In this document: positions 1 to 5,733 of the stretch, piece by piece
Layout: each line of letters opens with the position of its first letter
How positions within the stretch are numbered: the first letter of the stretch is position 1
Assembly (NCBI GenBank): GCA_018060305.1
Contig: JAGOWF010000030.1
Coordinates: 1-8,310 of the forward strand
Length of the DNA stretch: 8,310 nucleotides
Direction: 5' to 3'
Source: Pyrinomonadaceae bacterium
Lineage (GTDB): Bacteria > Acidobacteriota > Blastocatellia > Pyrinomonadales > Pyrinomonadaceae
Program-made: the position numbers and the translations under genes
Notes under the pieces: model-generated
Databases searched by the model: none
Told to the model about the DNA's origin: nothing
What the model saw: the letters and a program-made list of their open reading frames with translations, nothing else

Positions 1-37
1 TTAAGTCCTGTGCGTCTACCAGTTCCGCCACCCCAGC
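1..37 (-). tRNA. tRNA-Leu (UAA), 5' part, cut by window edge
   Basis: Read on the minus strand from position 37, the sequence starts with the seven-base acceptor strand GCTGGGG, then TG, then the D-arm GCGGAACTGGTAGACGC typical of leucine tRNAs. The anticodon stem CAGGA and loop start CTTAA follow. The last three bases in the window (positions 3-1) give anticodon TAA, reading UUA/UUG. The 3' half, including the long variable arm, lies outside the window. The D-arm with GGTAGACGC is characteristic of type II tRNA-Leu, so the identity is secure although the gene is partial. Confidence 0.9.
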
Positions 38-46
38 ACGAATGCA

Positions 47-52
47 ATTATA
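47..52 (-). promoter_or_regulatory. -10 box of tRNA-Leu promoter
   Basis: The minus strand carries a perfect TATAAT at 52-47, nine bases before the first base of the tRNA at 37, so transcription would start at or just before the mature 5' end. The matching -35 region would fall at about 70-76, inside the left arm of the heptamer repeat, and is a poor match to TTGACA. The position and perfect hexamer make the -10 credible; the -35 is uncertain. Confidence 0.6.
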
Positions 53-53
53 G

Positions 54-112
54 AATGCACAATGCACAATGCACAGTCGCCATTTTGCATTCTGCATTGT
101 GCATTGTGCACT
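54..112. repeat. Heptamer-repeat hairpin (AATGCAC) between tRNA-Leu and nfeD-like gene
   Basis: A 7-bp unit, AATGCAC, is tandemly repeated from 54 to 75. Its reverse complement is repeated at 93-110. The two arms share an exact 18-bp inverted match, TGCACAATGCACAATGCA at 56-73 and its complement at 93-110, with 19 bases between them. The hairpin occupies most of the 98-base divergent spacer. Heptanucleotide tandem repeats of this sort resemble the STRR repeats of cyanobacteria and similar intergenic repeats in other phyla. It carries no coding sequence, and it overlaps the likely promoters on both sides. Confidence 0.85.
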
Positions 113-125
113 GAAAACGTATATT
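97..125 (+). promoter_or_regulatory. Candidate promoter of the nfeD-like cluster
   Basis: TTGTGC at 97-102 and TATATT at 120-125 are separated by 17 bases, a standard sigma-70-type layout with 3/6 and 5/6 consensus matches. The -35 box lies in the right arm of the heptamer repeat. The predicted start of transcription, near 132, leaves only a few bases before the ATG at 136. This is inference from motif spacing. Confidence 0.45.
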
Positions 126-135
126 GAGAACGAAT

Positions 136-609
136 ATGGACCAATATCTTTGGATCCTGTGGCTGGTGCTGGGCGTGGGATTGATCATCGCGGAAATCTT
201 CACGATGGGCTTTGTGCTGTTCTGGTTTGGCATCGGCGCCGGGGCGGCGGCGCTGACCGGCTTGATGGGCGGCGATTTTCTGCTCCAATTTCTGGTCTTC
301 GCCGGCGTCTCGATCGGCCTGACGGTGATGTCGCGGACGATATTTGCACGATATTTTTCTCATTCCGAGATCGACCGGATGAAAACCGGCGTTGATGCCC
401 TGCCCGGTAAAGTAGGCACGGTCACGACCGCGAGCAAAGGTGCATTAAACGAGGGCGCGGTCAAGGTGTATGGCTCAACATGGACCGCGTTCCCGATAGA
501 TGACGAAGATCCGCTTACTCAAGGTGAAAAGGTCGAGGTCGTCGAGGTAAAGGGATCGTCCGTTTATGTCCGGCGAGTCACCAAAGGCCTGCCGTCGTGG
601 CGAGGATAA
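136..609 (+). CDS. NfeD-like membrane protein (short form)
   Basis: A 157-residue protein of the short NfeD family (NfeD1b type, which lacks the N-terminal ClpP-like protease). Three hydrophobic segments lie at about residues 5-23, 25-45 and 48-68, including the family-like stretch AEIFTMGFVLFWFGIGAG. A soluble C-terminal beta-rich OB-fold domain follows at about 91-148 (GKVGTVTT, then EGAVKVYGSTWTAFP). Short NfeD proteins usually sit next to an SPFH (slipin/flotillin) gene and are thought to help organise membrane domains, but no SPFH gene lies in this window. ATG 136 is preferred over the in-frame TTG at 124, which overlaps the predicted -10 box. Only a weak GAGAA lies upstream. The next gene starts 25 bases after the stop, so it is probably the first gene of the cluster. 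Confidence 0.85.
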   Translation: MDQYLWILWLVLGVGLIIAEIFTMGFVLFWFGIGAGAAALTGLMGGDFLLQFLVFAGVSIGLTVMSRTIFARYFSHSEIDRMKTGVDALPGKVGTVTTASKGALNEGAVKVYGSTWTAFPIDDEDPLTQGEKVEVVEVKGSSVYVRRVTKGLPSWRG

Positions 610-621
610 CGCGGGCCGCGC

Positions 622-627
622 TATAGT
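622..627 (+). promoter_or_regulatory. -10-like TATAGT just before the ferritin-like gene
   Basis: TATAGT ends seven bases before the ATG at 635, and no Shine-Dalgarno sequence is visible in the 25-base gap. No convincing -35 box lies 16-18 bases upstream. This TANNNT placement is what leaderless genes show, but a chance match in a short AT-richer gap is possible. Confidence 0.3.
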
Positions 628-634
628 ATCTAAA

Positions 635-1090
635 ATGAACAACACTGAGAAGCAAAACGCGATTGACATCTTGAACAAGATCCTCGAACTCGAACTCGCG
701 GGCGTGGTGCGCTACACGCATTACAGCCTGATGGTCTTTGGTTATAACCGCATTCCGATAGTCTCGTGGCTAAAGGGAAATGCCGACGAATCAATGGGCC
801 ACGCGAACAAGGCGGGTGAATTCGTCACGATGCTCGGCGGGCATCCGAGCCTCAAGATCGGCCCGCTGCTCGAGACTGAGAAGCACGACATCGGCGACAT
901 CCTGCGTGAGAGCCTCGACCACGAGCGCACAACGCTCAATGCCTATTACGAACTGCTGTCGATCACCGAAGGCGTGTCTGTCGCCCTCGAGGAATATGCC
1001 CGCGAGATGATCCTGCTCGAGGAAGTTCACCTCGACGAGGTCAACAAGATGCTCAGAAAGCCGGGCGAGATCGCTCCCTTTGATGAGTAA
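635..1090 (+). CDS. Ferritin-like (bacterioferritin-type) diiron protein
   Basis: A 151-residue four-helix protein that aligns by eye with bacterioferritin: LNKILELELAGVVRYTHY corresponds to the first helix of Bfr. Likely diiron ligands are E20, E52/H56, E97 and the pair E129-x-x-H132, with Y27 matching the conserved helix-A tyrosine. Such proteins oxidise Fe(II) and store or detoxify iron in the cytoplasm. Helix B reads E-S-M-G-H, so the ligand pair has spacing E-x3-H rather than the E-x2-H of classical Bfr. I recall close relatives with the same spacing, so this is probably a bacterioferritin-like subfamily rather than true Bfr. ATG 635 is chosen because the 23 residues encoded upstream (from 566) overlap the previous gene and look non-native. 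It overlaps the next gene by eight bases. Confidence 0.85.
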   Translation: MNNTEKQNAIDILNKILELELAGVVRYTHYSLMVFGYNRIPIVSWLKGNADESMGHANKAGEFVTMLGGHPSLKIGPLLETEKHDIGDILRESLDHERTTLNAYYELLSITEGVSVALEEYAREMILLEEVHLDEVNKMLRKPGEIAPFDE

Positions 1091-1598
1091 AGGCCGTTTG
1101 ATAACGGAAACAGAGCGGCTGATCATCCGTGAGATGACCACGGATGACGCCGCTTTTGTGTTGGAGCTCATCAATACGCCAAAGTTTCACCGCTACATCG
1201 CCGACCGCGGCGTCCGCACTGTTGAGGCGGCGAAAGCGTATATCGAGGAACGATTTCTCGCCAATTATCTCAGGCACGGCTATTCGATGTATGCGGTTTG
1301 CCTCAAGGACGGCACGCCGATCGGCAACTGCGGCTTTGTCCGCCGCGACACGCTGCCGGGGCCCGACATTGGTTTCGCGTTCCTGCCGGAATACGAGGGG
1401 CAAGGCTACGGTTTTGAATCCTCGCAGGAACTGCTGCGATACGGGCGTGAGGAGCTTGGATTCACAGAGGTATTCGCGATCACATCGCTCGATAATGACG
1501 CCTCTGTCGGGCTGCTGGAGAAGCTCGGCTTCCGCTTCCAAGACATCATCGACAACGACGGCGAAAAGCTAAATCTCTTTCACATGCCGCTGTCCTGA
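1083..1598 (+). CDS. GNAT-family N-acetyltransferase (RimJ/RimL-like)
   Basis: A 171-residue GCN5-related acetyltransferase. It opens with the RimJ/RimL-type strand ITETERLIIREMTTDDA (residues 7-23). The acetyl-CoA binding motif A is DIGFAFLPEYEGQGYG (95-110), containing the Q-G-Y-G turn. Motif B, with N138 and a C-terminal LLEKLGFRF (144-152), completes the fold. Such enzymes transfer acetyl from acetyl-CoA to amines: protein N-termini, amino acids or small molecules. The substrate cannot be told from sequence. The ATG lies inside the end of the ferritin-like gene, with ATG and that gene's TAA in an eight-base overlap, so translation is probably coupled. A TTG three bases earlier is a less likely start. 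The next gene, lpxI, begins 26 bases after the stop. Confidence 0.9.
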   Translation: MSKGRLITETERLIIREMTTDDAAFVLELINTPKFHRYIADRGVRTVEAAKAYIEERFLANYLRHGYSMYAVCLKDGTPIGNCGFVRRDTLPGPDIGFAFLPEYEGQGYGFESSQELLRYGREELGFTEVFAITSLDNDASVGLLEKLGFRFQDIIDNDGEKLNLFHMPLS

Positions 1599-1610
1599 CA
1601 CGATTCCTGC

Positions 1611-1616
1611 TAAAAT
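1611..1616 (+). promoter_or_regulatory. -10-like TAAAAT just before lpxI
   Basis: TAAAAT ends eight bases before the lpxI ATG at 1625. No Shine-Dalgarno is seen (the bases before the ATG are AACCGCCG) and no good -35 box is present 16-18 bases upstream. It fits a leaderless or near-leaderless start for lpxI, though read-through from the upstream genes is equally possible. Confidence 0.3.
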
Positions 1617-1624
1617 AACCGCCG

Positions 1625-2428
1625 ATGAGATACGGCATGATCGCCGGGAACGGACAGTTCCCTTTTCTGGTTGCCGAGGGCGCCCGCCGCGCCGGCGCCT
1701 CGCTCGCTGTCGCTGCGATCAAAGAAGAAACTGACGCGCGGATCGAGAGCGAGGCCGACGTCGTGGCGTGGGTCGGCATCGGGCAATTGGGCAAGATGCT
1801 GTCATTCTTTAAGAAACACAGCGTCGAAAAAGTGATAATGGCCGGCCAGGTCAAGCATGTGCAGATATTCTCAGGCGCGATGCCCGACGTGCGGATGGTC
1901 AGGATGCTGTGGAATTTGCCGCATCGCAACACCGACGCCCTGATCGGCGGCGTCGCCGCAGAACTCGCCAAGGAAGGCATCGAATTGATCGATTCGACTT
2001 TTTTTATCAGTGATCAGCTCGCACCAACAGGTGCGCTCACGCGTCGGTCGCCAGACAAAAGTGAGCGCGAAAATATCGATTACGGCCTGCACGTTGCCGC
2101 AGGCATTGCGGGCCTCGATCTCGGCCAGACGATAGTCGTCCGTTCGCGAGCGTGCGTCGCAATTGAGGCGATGGAGGGCACCGATGCCGCCATCCGCCGG
2201 GCCGGCGAACTGGCCAACGGCAAGCTGACGGTCGTCAAGGTCGCCAAGCCCGATCAGGATATGCGTTTTGATGTGCCGGTCGTCGGCGTTCCCACCGTCG
2301 AGGCGATGATAGACGCCGGTGCGACGTGCCTGTCTGTCACGGCGGGCAAAACACTTGTTTTTGATCGGGATGAAATGACTGCCCTGGCAAACTCGCACAA
2401 GATCGCGATCATCGGCACTCCGGCGTGA
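1625..2428 (+). CDS. lpxI: UDP-2,3-diacylglucosamine pyrophosphatase LpxI
   Basis: A 267-residue full-length LpxI (formerly DUF1009). LpxI hydrolyses UDP-2,3-diacylglucosamine to lipid X and UMP in the cytoplasm, the fourth step of lipid A synthesis, replacing LpxH in many bacteria outside the gamma- and betaproteobacteria. The N-terminal domain starts GMIAGNGQFP (4-13), followed by WVGIGQLGK and KVIMAGQVKH. The C-terminal catalytic domain shows the family landmarks RNTDAL, IDSTFF, EGTDAAIRRAGEL and KPDQDMRFDVPVVG (208-221). Conserved D212 and D216 there are candidates for the catalytic aspartate. It ends GKTLVFDRDEM. ATG 1625 gives the exact family N-terminus. No other lpx gene is in the window. 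It shows the organism makes lipid A and so has an outer membrane. Confidence 0.95.
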   Translation: MRYGMIAGNGQFPFLVAEGARRAGASLAVAAIKEETDARIESEADVVAWVGIGQLGKMLSFFKKHSVEKVIMAGQVKHVQIFSGAMPDVRMVRMLWNLPHRNTDALIGGVAAELAKEGIELIDSTFFISDQLAPTGALTRRSPDKSERENIDYGLHVAAGIAGLDLGQTIVVRSRACVAIEAMEGTDAAIRRAGELANGKLTVVKVAKPDQDMRFDVPVVGVPTVEAMIDAGATCLSVTAGKTLVFDRDEMTALANSHKIAIIGTPA

Positions 2429-2436
2429 AACAAAAT

Positions 2437-2477
2437 TTTCTCCGGCGGCGTATCAGTCGCTTGCCACGCCGGAGAAA
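2437..2477 (+). promoter_or_regulatory. Hairpin covering the ribosome binding site of the M28 peptidase
   Basis: TTTCTCCGGCG at 2437-2447 and CGCCGGAGAAA at 2467-2477 form a perfect 11-bp stem with a 19-base loop, in the 50-base gap between lpxI and the peptidase. The right arm contains GGAGA (2471-2475), the only Shine-Dalgarno-like site before the ATG at 2479. Folding would therefore hide the ribosome binding site. No T-run follows on the plus strand, so it is not a standard terminator. It may act in translational control or as an attenuator. Confidence 0.7.
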
Positions 2478-2478
2478 T

Positions 2479-4110
2479 ATGAAACGAACCTTTTCTGCCT
2501 TACTGCTGCTCGCGGTATTCGTCCTTCAATCATTTGCACAAACGCCGGTCGTTCGACTGTCAGCGGCCGAACGCAAGGTCGCCGATGGCGTCACCGCTAA
2601 GCAGATCAGCGAATATCTGCACTTTGTCGCGTCAGACGAGATGGAGGGTCGCGACACGCCGTCGCGAGGCCTCGACCTTACCGCGAAATTCATCGCGATG
2701 AACCTGAGCCGCTGGGGCTTTAAGCCCGCTGGCGATAACGGCACATTTTTTCAGAAGATCGCTTTGCACAGCGAAGTGGTCGATCCGGCCGCTAACACAT
2801 TATCGATCGGCGGCCAGCCGCTGCAATACTTTCAGGATTTTTACAGGGCAGCGGGCAACGGGACGGTAAACGCGCCGCTCGTGTATGTGCGCAACGGCTG
2901 GATGGTCAAGGCAAAGGGTTTCGACGCCTATCAGGGCGTTGACGTCAAGGGCAAGATCGTCGTCGTTTATGGCGACGGGTTCCCGAGGCCAAACCGGCCG
3001 ACGAGCCCGCCAAAAGGCATTACGGACGATGACCTGAAAGGCGTAAAGGGCACCGACTGGGCCGATCCCGTGACTTATGCCGAAATGAATGGCGCGGCAG
3101 GCATGATCGTCATTGCCTCGCCCCAGGTCCAGGGTTTTTGGCCGCGGCTTCGCAGCTTTATTGGCCGCGGGACGACATTTCCCGAAAAACTTCGCGATAC
3201 GCCTGACGAAAAGGCCGCCATGCCGTCGATGCTCGTCTCAGCGTCGGTCGCGGATACTCTTTTCGCAGGCGAATCCGCCGGAAAAGACTCGGCCACGTCG
3301 TTCGTTCTGAACAAGACCGCATCGATGACGACGGCCGGGAAGGTAGAAACAAAATGGACGCAGAATGTCGTCGCTGTCTGGGAGGGCCGTGATCCGGTGC
3401 TAAAGGGCGAAATGGTCGCCGTCGGCGCGCATTACGACCATGTCGGCATCAACCCAAATGTGCCCGGCGATGACAAGATCTTTAACGGGGCGGATGATGA
3501 CGGTTCCGGCACTACTGCCGTGCTCAGCATTGCCGAGGCACTCGCCAAAACCAAACTCAGGCCGAAGCGATCGATCCTCTTCGTATGGCACTGCGGCGAA
3601 GAAAAGGGCCTTTGGGGCAGCGAATATTTTAACAAGTTCCCGACCGTCGATATCAAACAGGTCGTGGCGCAGTTGAATGTTGATATGATCGGCCGCAGCA
3701 AAAAGCCCGGCGATACGAATCCGAAGAACAAAGACCTGTCGGGTGAGAGCGAGATCTATGTGATCGGCAAAGACATGATGAGTTCATCGCTCGGAGCAGT
3801 CGTTGACCAGACGAACAGATCGTATCTGGGCCTCGGTTACAATACGCGATACGACGACCCTAAGGATCCGGAACGGTTCTTTTTCCGCTCAGACCATTTC
3901 AACTATGCCCTCAATGGAATTCCCGTTACCTTCTGGTTCGACGGCGTTCACGAGGACTATCACGGCGTCGGTGATCATGCTGACAAGATCGATTACCAGA
4001 AAATGGAAAAAGTGACGCGAACCATTCTGCTTACCTTATGGGAGTTGGCCGACCTCAAAACGCGGCCCGCAGTGGACAAAACACTTCCGCCGGAATTGAC
4101 AGAGCGTTAG
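2479..4110 (+). CDS. Secreted M28-family zinc metallopeptidase with PA-like insert
   Basis: A 543-residue exported peptidase. A Sec signal peptide (MKRTFSALLLLAVFVLQSFA) with likely cleavage after A20 leads into an N-terminal peptidase portion (LHFVASDEMEGRDTPSRG). A protease-associated-type insert follows at about 125-290 (VDVKGKIVVVYGDG, AAGMIVIASP). The M28 catalytic core carries all expected metal and catalytic residues: H318 (GAHYDH), D340 (NGADDDGSG), catalytic E374 with ligand E375 (HCGEEKG), D402 (NVDMIGR) and H495 (DYHGVGDH). By analogy with Aeromonas aminopeptidase it binds two zinc ions and should be an exo- or aminopeptidase of the periplasm or exterior. ATG 2479 is chosen because it gives a clean signal peptide and follows GGAGA, though the spacing is only about four bases. 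A GTG at 2425 overlapping the lpxI stop would add 18 arginine-rich residues. A strong terminator follows. Confidence 0.93.
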   Translation: MKRTFSALLLLAVFVLQSFAQTPVVRLSAAERKVADGVTAKQISEYLHFVASDEMEGRDTPSRGLDLTAKFIAMNLSRWGFKPAGDNGTFFQKIALHSEVVDPAANTLSIGGQPLQYFQDFYRAAGNGTVNAPLVYVRNGWMVKAKGFDAYQGVDVKGKIVVVYGDGFPRPNRPTSPPKGITDDDLKGVKGTDWADPVTYAEMNGAAGMIVIASPQVQGFWPRLRSFIGRGTTFPEKLRDTPDEKAAMPSMLVSASVADTLFAGESAGKDSATSFVLNKTASMTTAGKVETKWTQNVVAVWEGRDPVLKGEMVAVGAHYDHVGINPNVPGDDKIFNGADDDGSGTTAVLSIAEALAKTKLRPKRSILFVWHCGEEKGLWGSEYFNKFPTVDIKQVVAQLNVDMIGRSKKPGDTNPKNKDLSGESEIYVIGKDMMSSSLGAVVDQTNRSYLGLGYNTRYDDPKDPERFFFRSDHFNYALNGIPVTFWFDGVHEDYHGVGDHADKIDYQKMEKVTRTILLTLWELADLKTRPAVDKTLPPELTER

Positions 4111-4134
4111 GCTGCGTGCGGACGTAAAACACTG

Positions 4135-4166
4135 GGCCGGCAGTTGGAAATACTGCCGGCCTTTTT
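4135..4166 (+). terminator. Intrinsic terminator of the M28 cluster
   Basis: GGCCGGCAGT at 4135-4144 and ACTGCCGGCC at 4152-4161 form a perfect 10-bp GC-rich stem with a seven-base loop, followed at once by five T residues (4162-4166). It begins 24 bases after the peptidase stop. Its T-tract runs into the last codon of the convergent rsmI gene. In the opposite direction the stem is followed only by CAGTGTTTT, so termination of rsmI there would be weaker. Confidence 0.92.
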
Positions 4167-5010
4167 ACGTTTCGGTCTTGTCGGCCTTGACCATGACCTG
4201 ACGGTAGGCCTCAGATTTGCTCAATCCAAATTCCTTTGCCGCCTTCTTGAGCGCCGCTTTTGCATCGAGCCCCTCTTTCTCGAGTGTCCTGATCCGTTTC
4301 GTCAGCGACTTCGGAGCTATGGGCTCAACCTGTCCGGTTTTAAGCCGGTCGATCACGATCACGACCTCGCCTTTGACCTTTGTGTCGGCATAACGGGCCG
4401 CGAGTTCGGAAAGCGAGCCACGAACCACCTCTTCGTGCATCTTTGTCAGTTCGCGAGCAATTACGGCTTGACGGTCGCCGAGGATGTCGGCGCAATCCGC
4501 GAGCGACTTGGCCAGACGATGCGGAGCCTCGTAAAAGATCAGAGTTGCCGGTATTTCGCGGGCCGAGAGCAGACGCTTTCGGCGTTCGGACTTTTTTGAC
4601 GGCAGAAACCCGCCGAAAAACACTGAGTCGGTGGCAAGCCCTGATACCACCGCCGCGCTAATAAACGCCGTCGGGCCTGGAATGGCAATAACATCGGCAC
4701 CGATCTCGATCGCTCGGCTGACGATGCGAAAACCCGGATCACTGATGCCCGGCGTGCCTGCGTCTGAGACGACCGCGATCGAGCCGCCCGCGAGCAGACG
4801 GTCGGCAAGCTCTTCGGCGCGTTCCTGCTCGTTGTGTTCGTGGTAACTGACCATGCGGTTTGAGATGCGCAGATGATTGAGCAGATTGCCGGTTCGCCGC
4901 GTATCCTCGCACGCGATCACGTCCACGCTGCGCAGCACATCGAGGGCTCGCAGGGTAATATCCTGCAGATTGCCGATAGGCGTCGCGACGAGATAGAGCG
5001 TTCCGGGCAC
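4165..5010 (-). CDS. rsmI: 16S rRNA (cytidine1402-2'-O)-methyltransferase RsmI
   Basis: A 281-residue tetrapyrrole-methylase-fold enzyme. RsmI uses S-adenosylmethionine to methylate the 2'-hydroxyl of C1402 in the 16S rRNA decoding centre, a cytoplasmic step that tunes decoding fidelity. Landmarks are LYLVATPIGNLQDIT (5-19), EDTR (35-38), VSDAGTPGISDPG (81-93), IPGPTA (110-115), FYEAPHR (159-165), RELTKMHEEVVRGSL (186-200) and KGEVVIVI (213-220). A basic C-terminal helix-turn-helix-like tail (about 235-275) is the usual RsmI C-terminal domain. The start is GTG at 5010, the only possible one since an in-frame stop lies four codons upstream. No Shine-Dalgarno precedes it, and a promoter sits so close that the mRNA may be leaderless. 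It is convergent with the M28 peptidase. Confidence 0.96.
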   Translation of the reverse strand: MPGTLYLVATPIGNLQDITLRALDVLRSVDVIACEDTRRTGNLLNHLRISNRMVSYHEHNEQERAEELADRLLAGGSIAVVSDAGTPGISDPGFRIVSRAIEIGADVIAIPGPTAFISAAVVSGLATDSVFFGGFLPSKKSERRKRLLSAREIPATLIFYEAPHRLAKSLADCADILGDRQAVIARELTKMHEEVVRGSLSELAARYADTKVKGEVVIVIDRLKTGQVEPIAPKSLTKRIRTLEKEGLDAKAALKKAAKEFGLSKSEAYRQVMVKADKTET

Positions 5011-5016
5011 GGGATT

Positions 5017-5045
5017 AGGTTAGTTTTATTTACGACAACTCGCAA
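5017..5045 (-). promoter_or_regulatory. Candidate promoter of rsmI, possibly leaderless
   Basis: On the minus strand TTGCGA (5045-5040) and TAACCT (5022-5017) are separated by exactly 17 bases. The -35 matches TTGACA at four of six positions. The -10 box ends six bases before the GTG start codon, so transcription would begin at or next to the start codon. The upstream terminator at 5068-5097 means rsmI needs its own promoter, which supports this call. Confidence 0.5.
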
Positions 5046-5067
5046 TCCGGACAGCGGCCAGACGAAT

Positions 5068-5097
5068 AAAAAAGGCCCGCATCTTGCGACGCGGGCC
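5068..5097 (-). terminator. Intrinsic terminator of the Gly/Asn-rich protein gene
   Basis: On the minus strand GGCCCGC (5097-5091) and GCGGGCC (5080-5074) form a 7-bp GC stem with a ten-base loop, followed by TTTTTT (5073-5068). It starts 27 bases after the stop codon at 5125. It isolates that gene from rsmI downstream. Confidence 0.9.
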
Positions 5098-5124
5098 AAA
5101 AGGTAAATTGGGAGGTCTATCAGA

Positions 5125-5733
5125 TCAGAACGGCCACCAACTCGGCAGGTTGTTGTTCCCGTTATTGCGGCCATTGCCCCATCCACCATTGCGGCGGCCA
5201 CGATTGTTGTTGTTATAGCCGTAGGCGTTCCCGAGCGTATTCAGGTCATACTGGATCGAGCTCCAAAGTTGGGTCAAGTTGCCGTTCAGCCTAAGCCGGG
5301 CCATCTGCCGATCTATCTGCCGGCCGAGGTCGAGCACGCGACGCATCTCGCCGTTGTCCTGACGGTTGCGTCCCGTATTCAGTTGATCGACCGCGTTGTC
5401 AAAATCGCGAACGACGTCCATAATGCGGTCCTCGCGATCGCTGCCGTCATATCGGCTGCGGTCGAGCGAACGATCCATCTGGCGTTCAAATTGGCTGGAC
5501 TTTCTCTTAAGGTCCCTGATCGTTGAGCTCAAATTACCATAACCGCCATACTGGCCGTTGCCATAACCACCGTTGCCATAGCCGCCGTACTGGCCATTGC
5601 CATATCCGCCGTTACGGCCGTTACGATTGTAATCGTCGTCGTCATTGCGCCACTGTGCCGAAGCGATGGCCGGCAAGCTCAGGATCATCAAGGTAAATGC
5701 CATTAACCCGATAATTCTCTTAACTCTGTTCAT
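5125..5733 (-). CDS. Exported Gly/Asn/Tyr-rich protein with a helical domain, function unknown
   Basis: A 202-residue protein with a Sec signal peptide (residues 1-26, cleavage ASA|QW). An acidic DDDD patch is followed by two exact copies of the 13-residue unit NGGYGNGQYGGYG (41-66). A charged, probably helical domain occupies about 68-172 (LDRSRYDGSDREDRI, FDNAVDQLN, RRVLDLGRQIDRQMARLRL), and a second Asn/Gly-rich tail ends in PSWWPF. It has no cysteines and no catalytic motif. I recall similar exported helical domains in Acidobacteriota but know no assigned function. A surface, matrix or cell-wall-associated role is a guess. ATG 5733 follows a strong GGGAG six bases away; an in-frame ATG at 5775 lacks support and would spoil the signal peptide. 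It is monocistronic, with its own terminator. Confidence 0.85.
   Translation of the reverse strand: MNRVKRIIGLMAFTLMILSLPAIASAQWRNDDDDYNRNGRNGGYGNGQYGGYGNGGYGNGQYGGYGNLSSTIRDLKRKSSQFERQMDRSLDRSRYDGSDREDRIMDVVRDFDNAVDQLNTGRNRQDNGEMRRVLDLGRQIDRQMARLRLNGNLTQLWSSIQYDLNTLGNAYGYNNNNRGRRNGGWGNGRNNGNNNLPSWWPF
5537..5614 (-). repeat. 39-bp in-frame tandem duplication encoding the Gly/Tyr repeat
   Basis: Two adjacent 39-bp copies lie at 5537-5575 and 5576-5614. They differ at six positions (6, 12, 21, 30, 33 and 39 of the unit), yet encode the same 13 residues. All six changes are synonymous, so the duplication is not recent and the peptide repeat appears to be under selection. Confidence 0.85.

Noticed and set aside
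54..112. Possible CRISPR fragment
   Set aside because: Units are 7 bp in direct and inverted orientation without spacers, and no cas genes are present. It is a microsatellite-like hairpin.
16..363. 115-residue minus-strand reading frame at the left end
   Set aside because: It runs through the tRNA, the repeat hairpin and the antisense of the NfeD-like gene. Its composition (Arg/Gln/His-rich) is typical of a shadow frame.
1053..1541. 162-residue minus-strand frame opposite the GNAT gene
   Set aside because: Antisense shadow of a well-supported acetyltransferase, with no recognisable domain.
1871..2398. 175-residue minus-strand frame opposite lpxI
   Set aside because: Antisense shadow of lpxI in GC-rich sequence; no family features.
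2425..2478. GTG start for the M28 peptidase overlapping the lpxI stop
   Set aside because: It would add 18 Arg-rich residues before a good signal peptide. ATG 2479 with GGAGA is better, although the spacing is short and the alternative is not excluded.
4144..4599. 151-residue plus-strand frame after the M28 gene
   Set aside because: It starts inside the terminator hairpin and is antisense to rsmI, with no ribosome site or family match.
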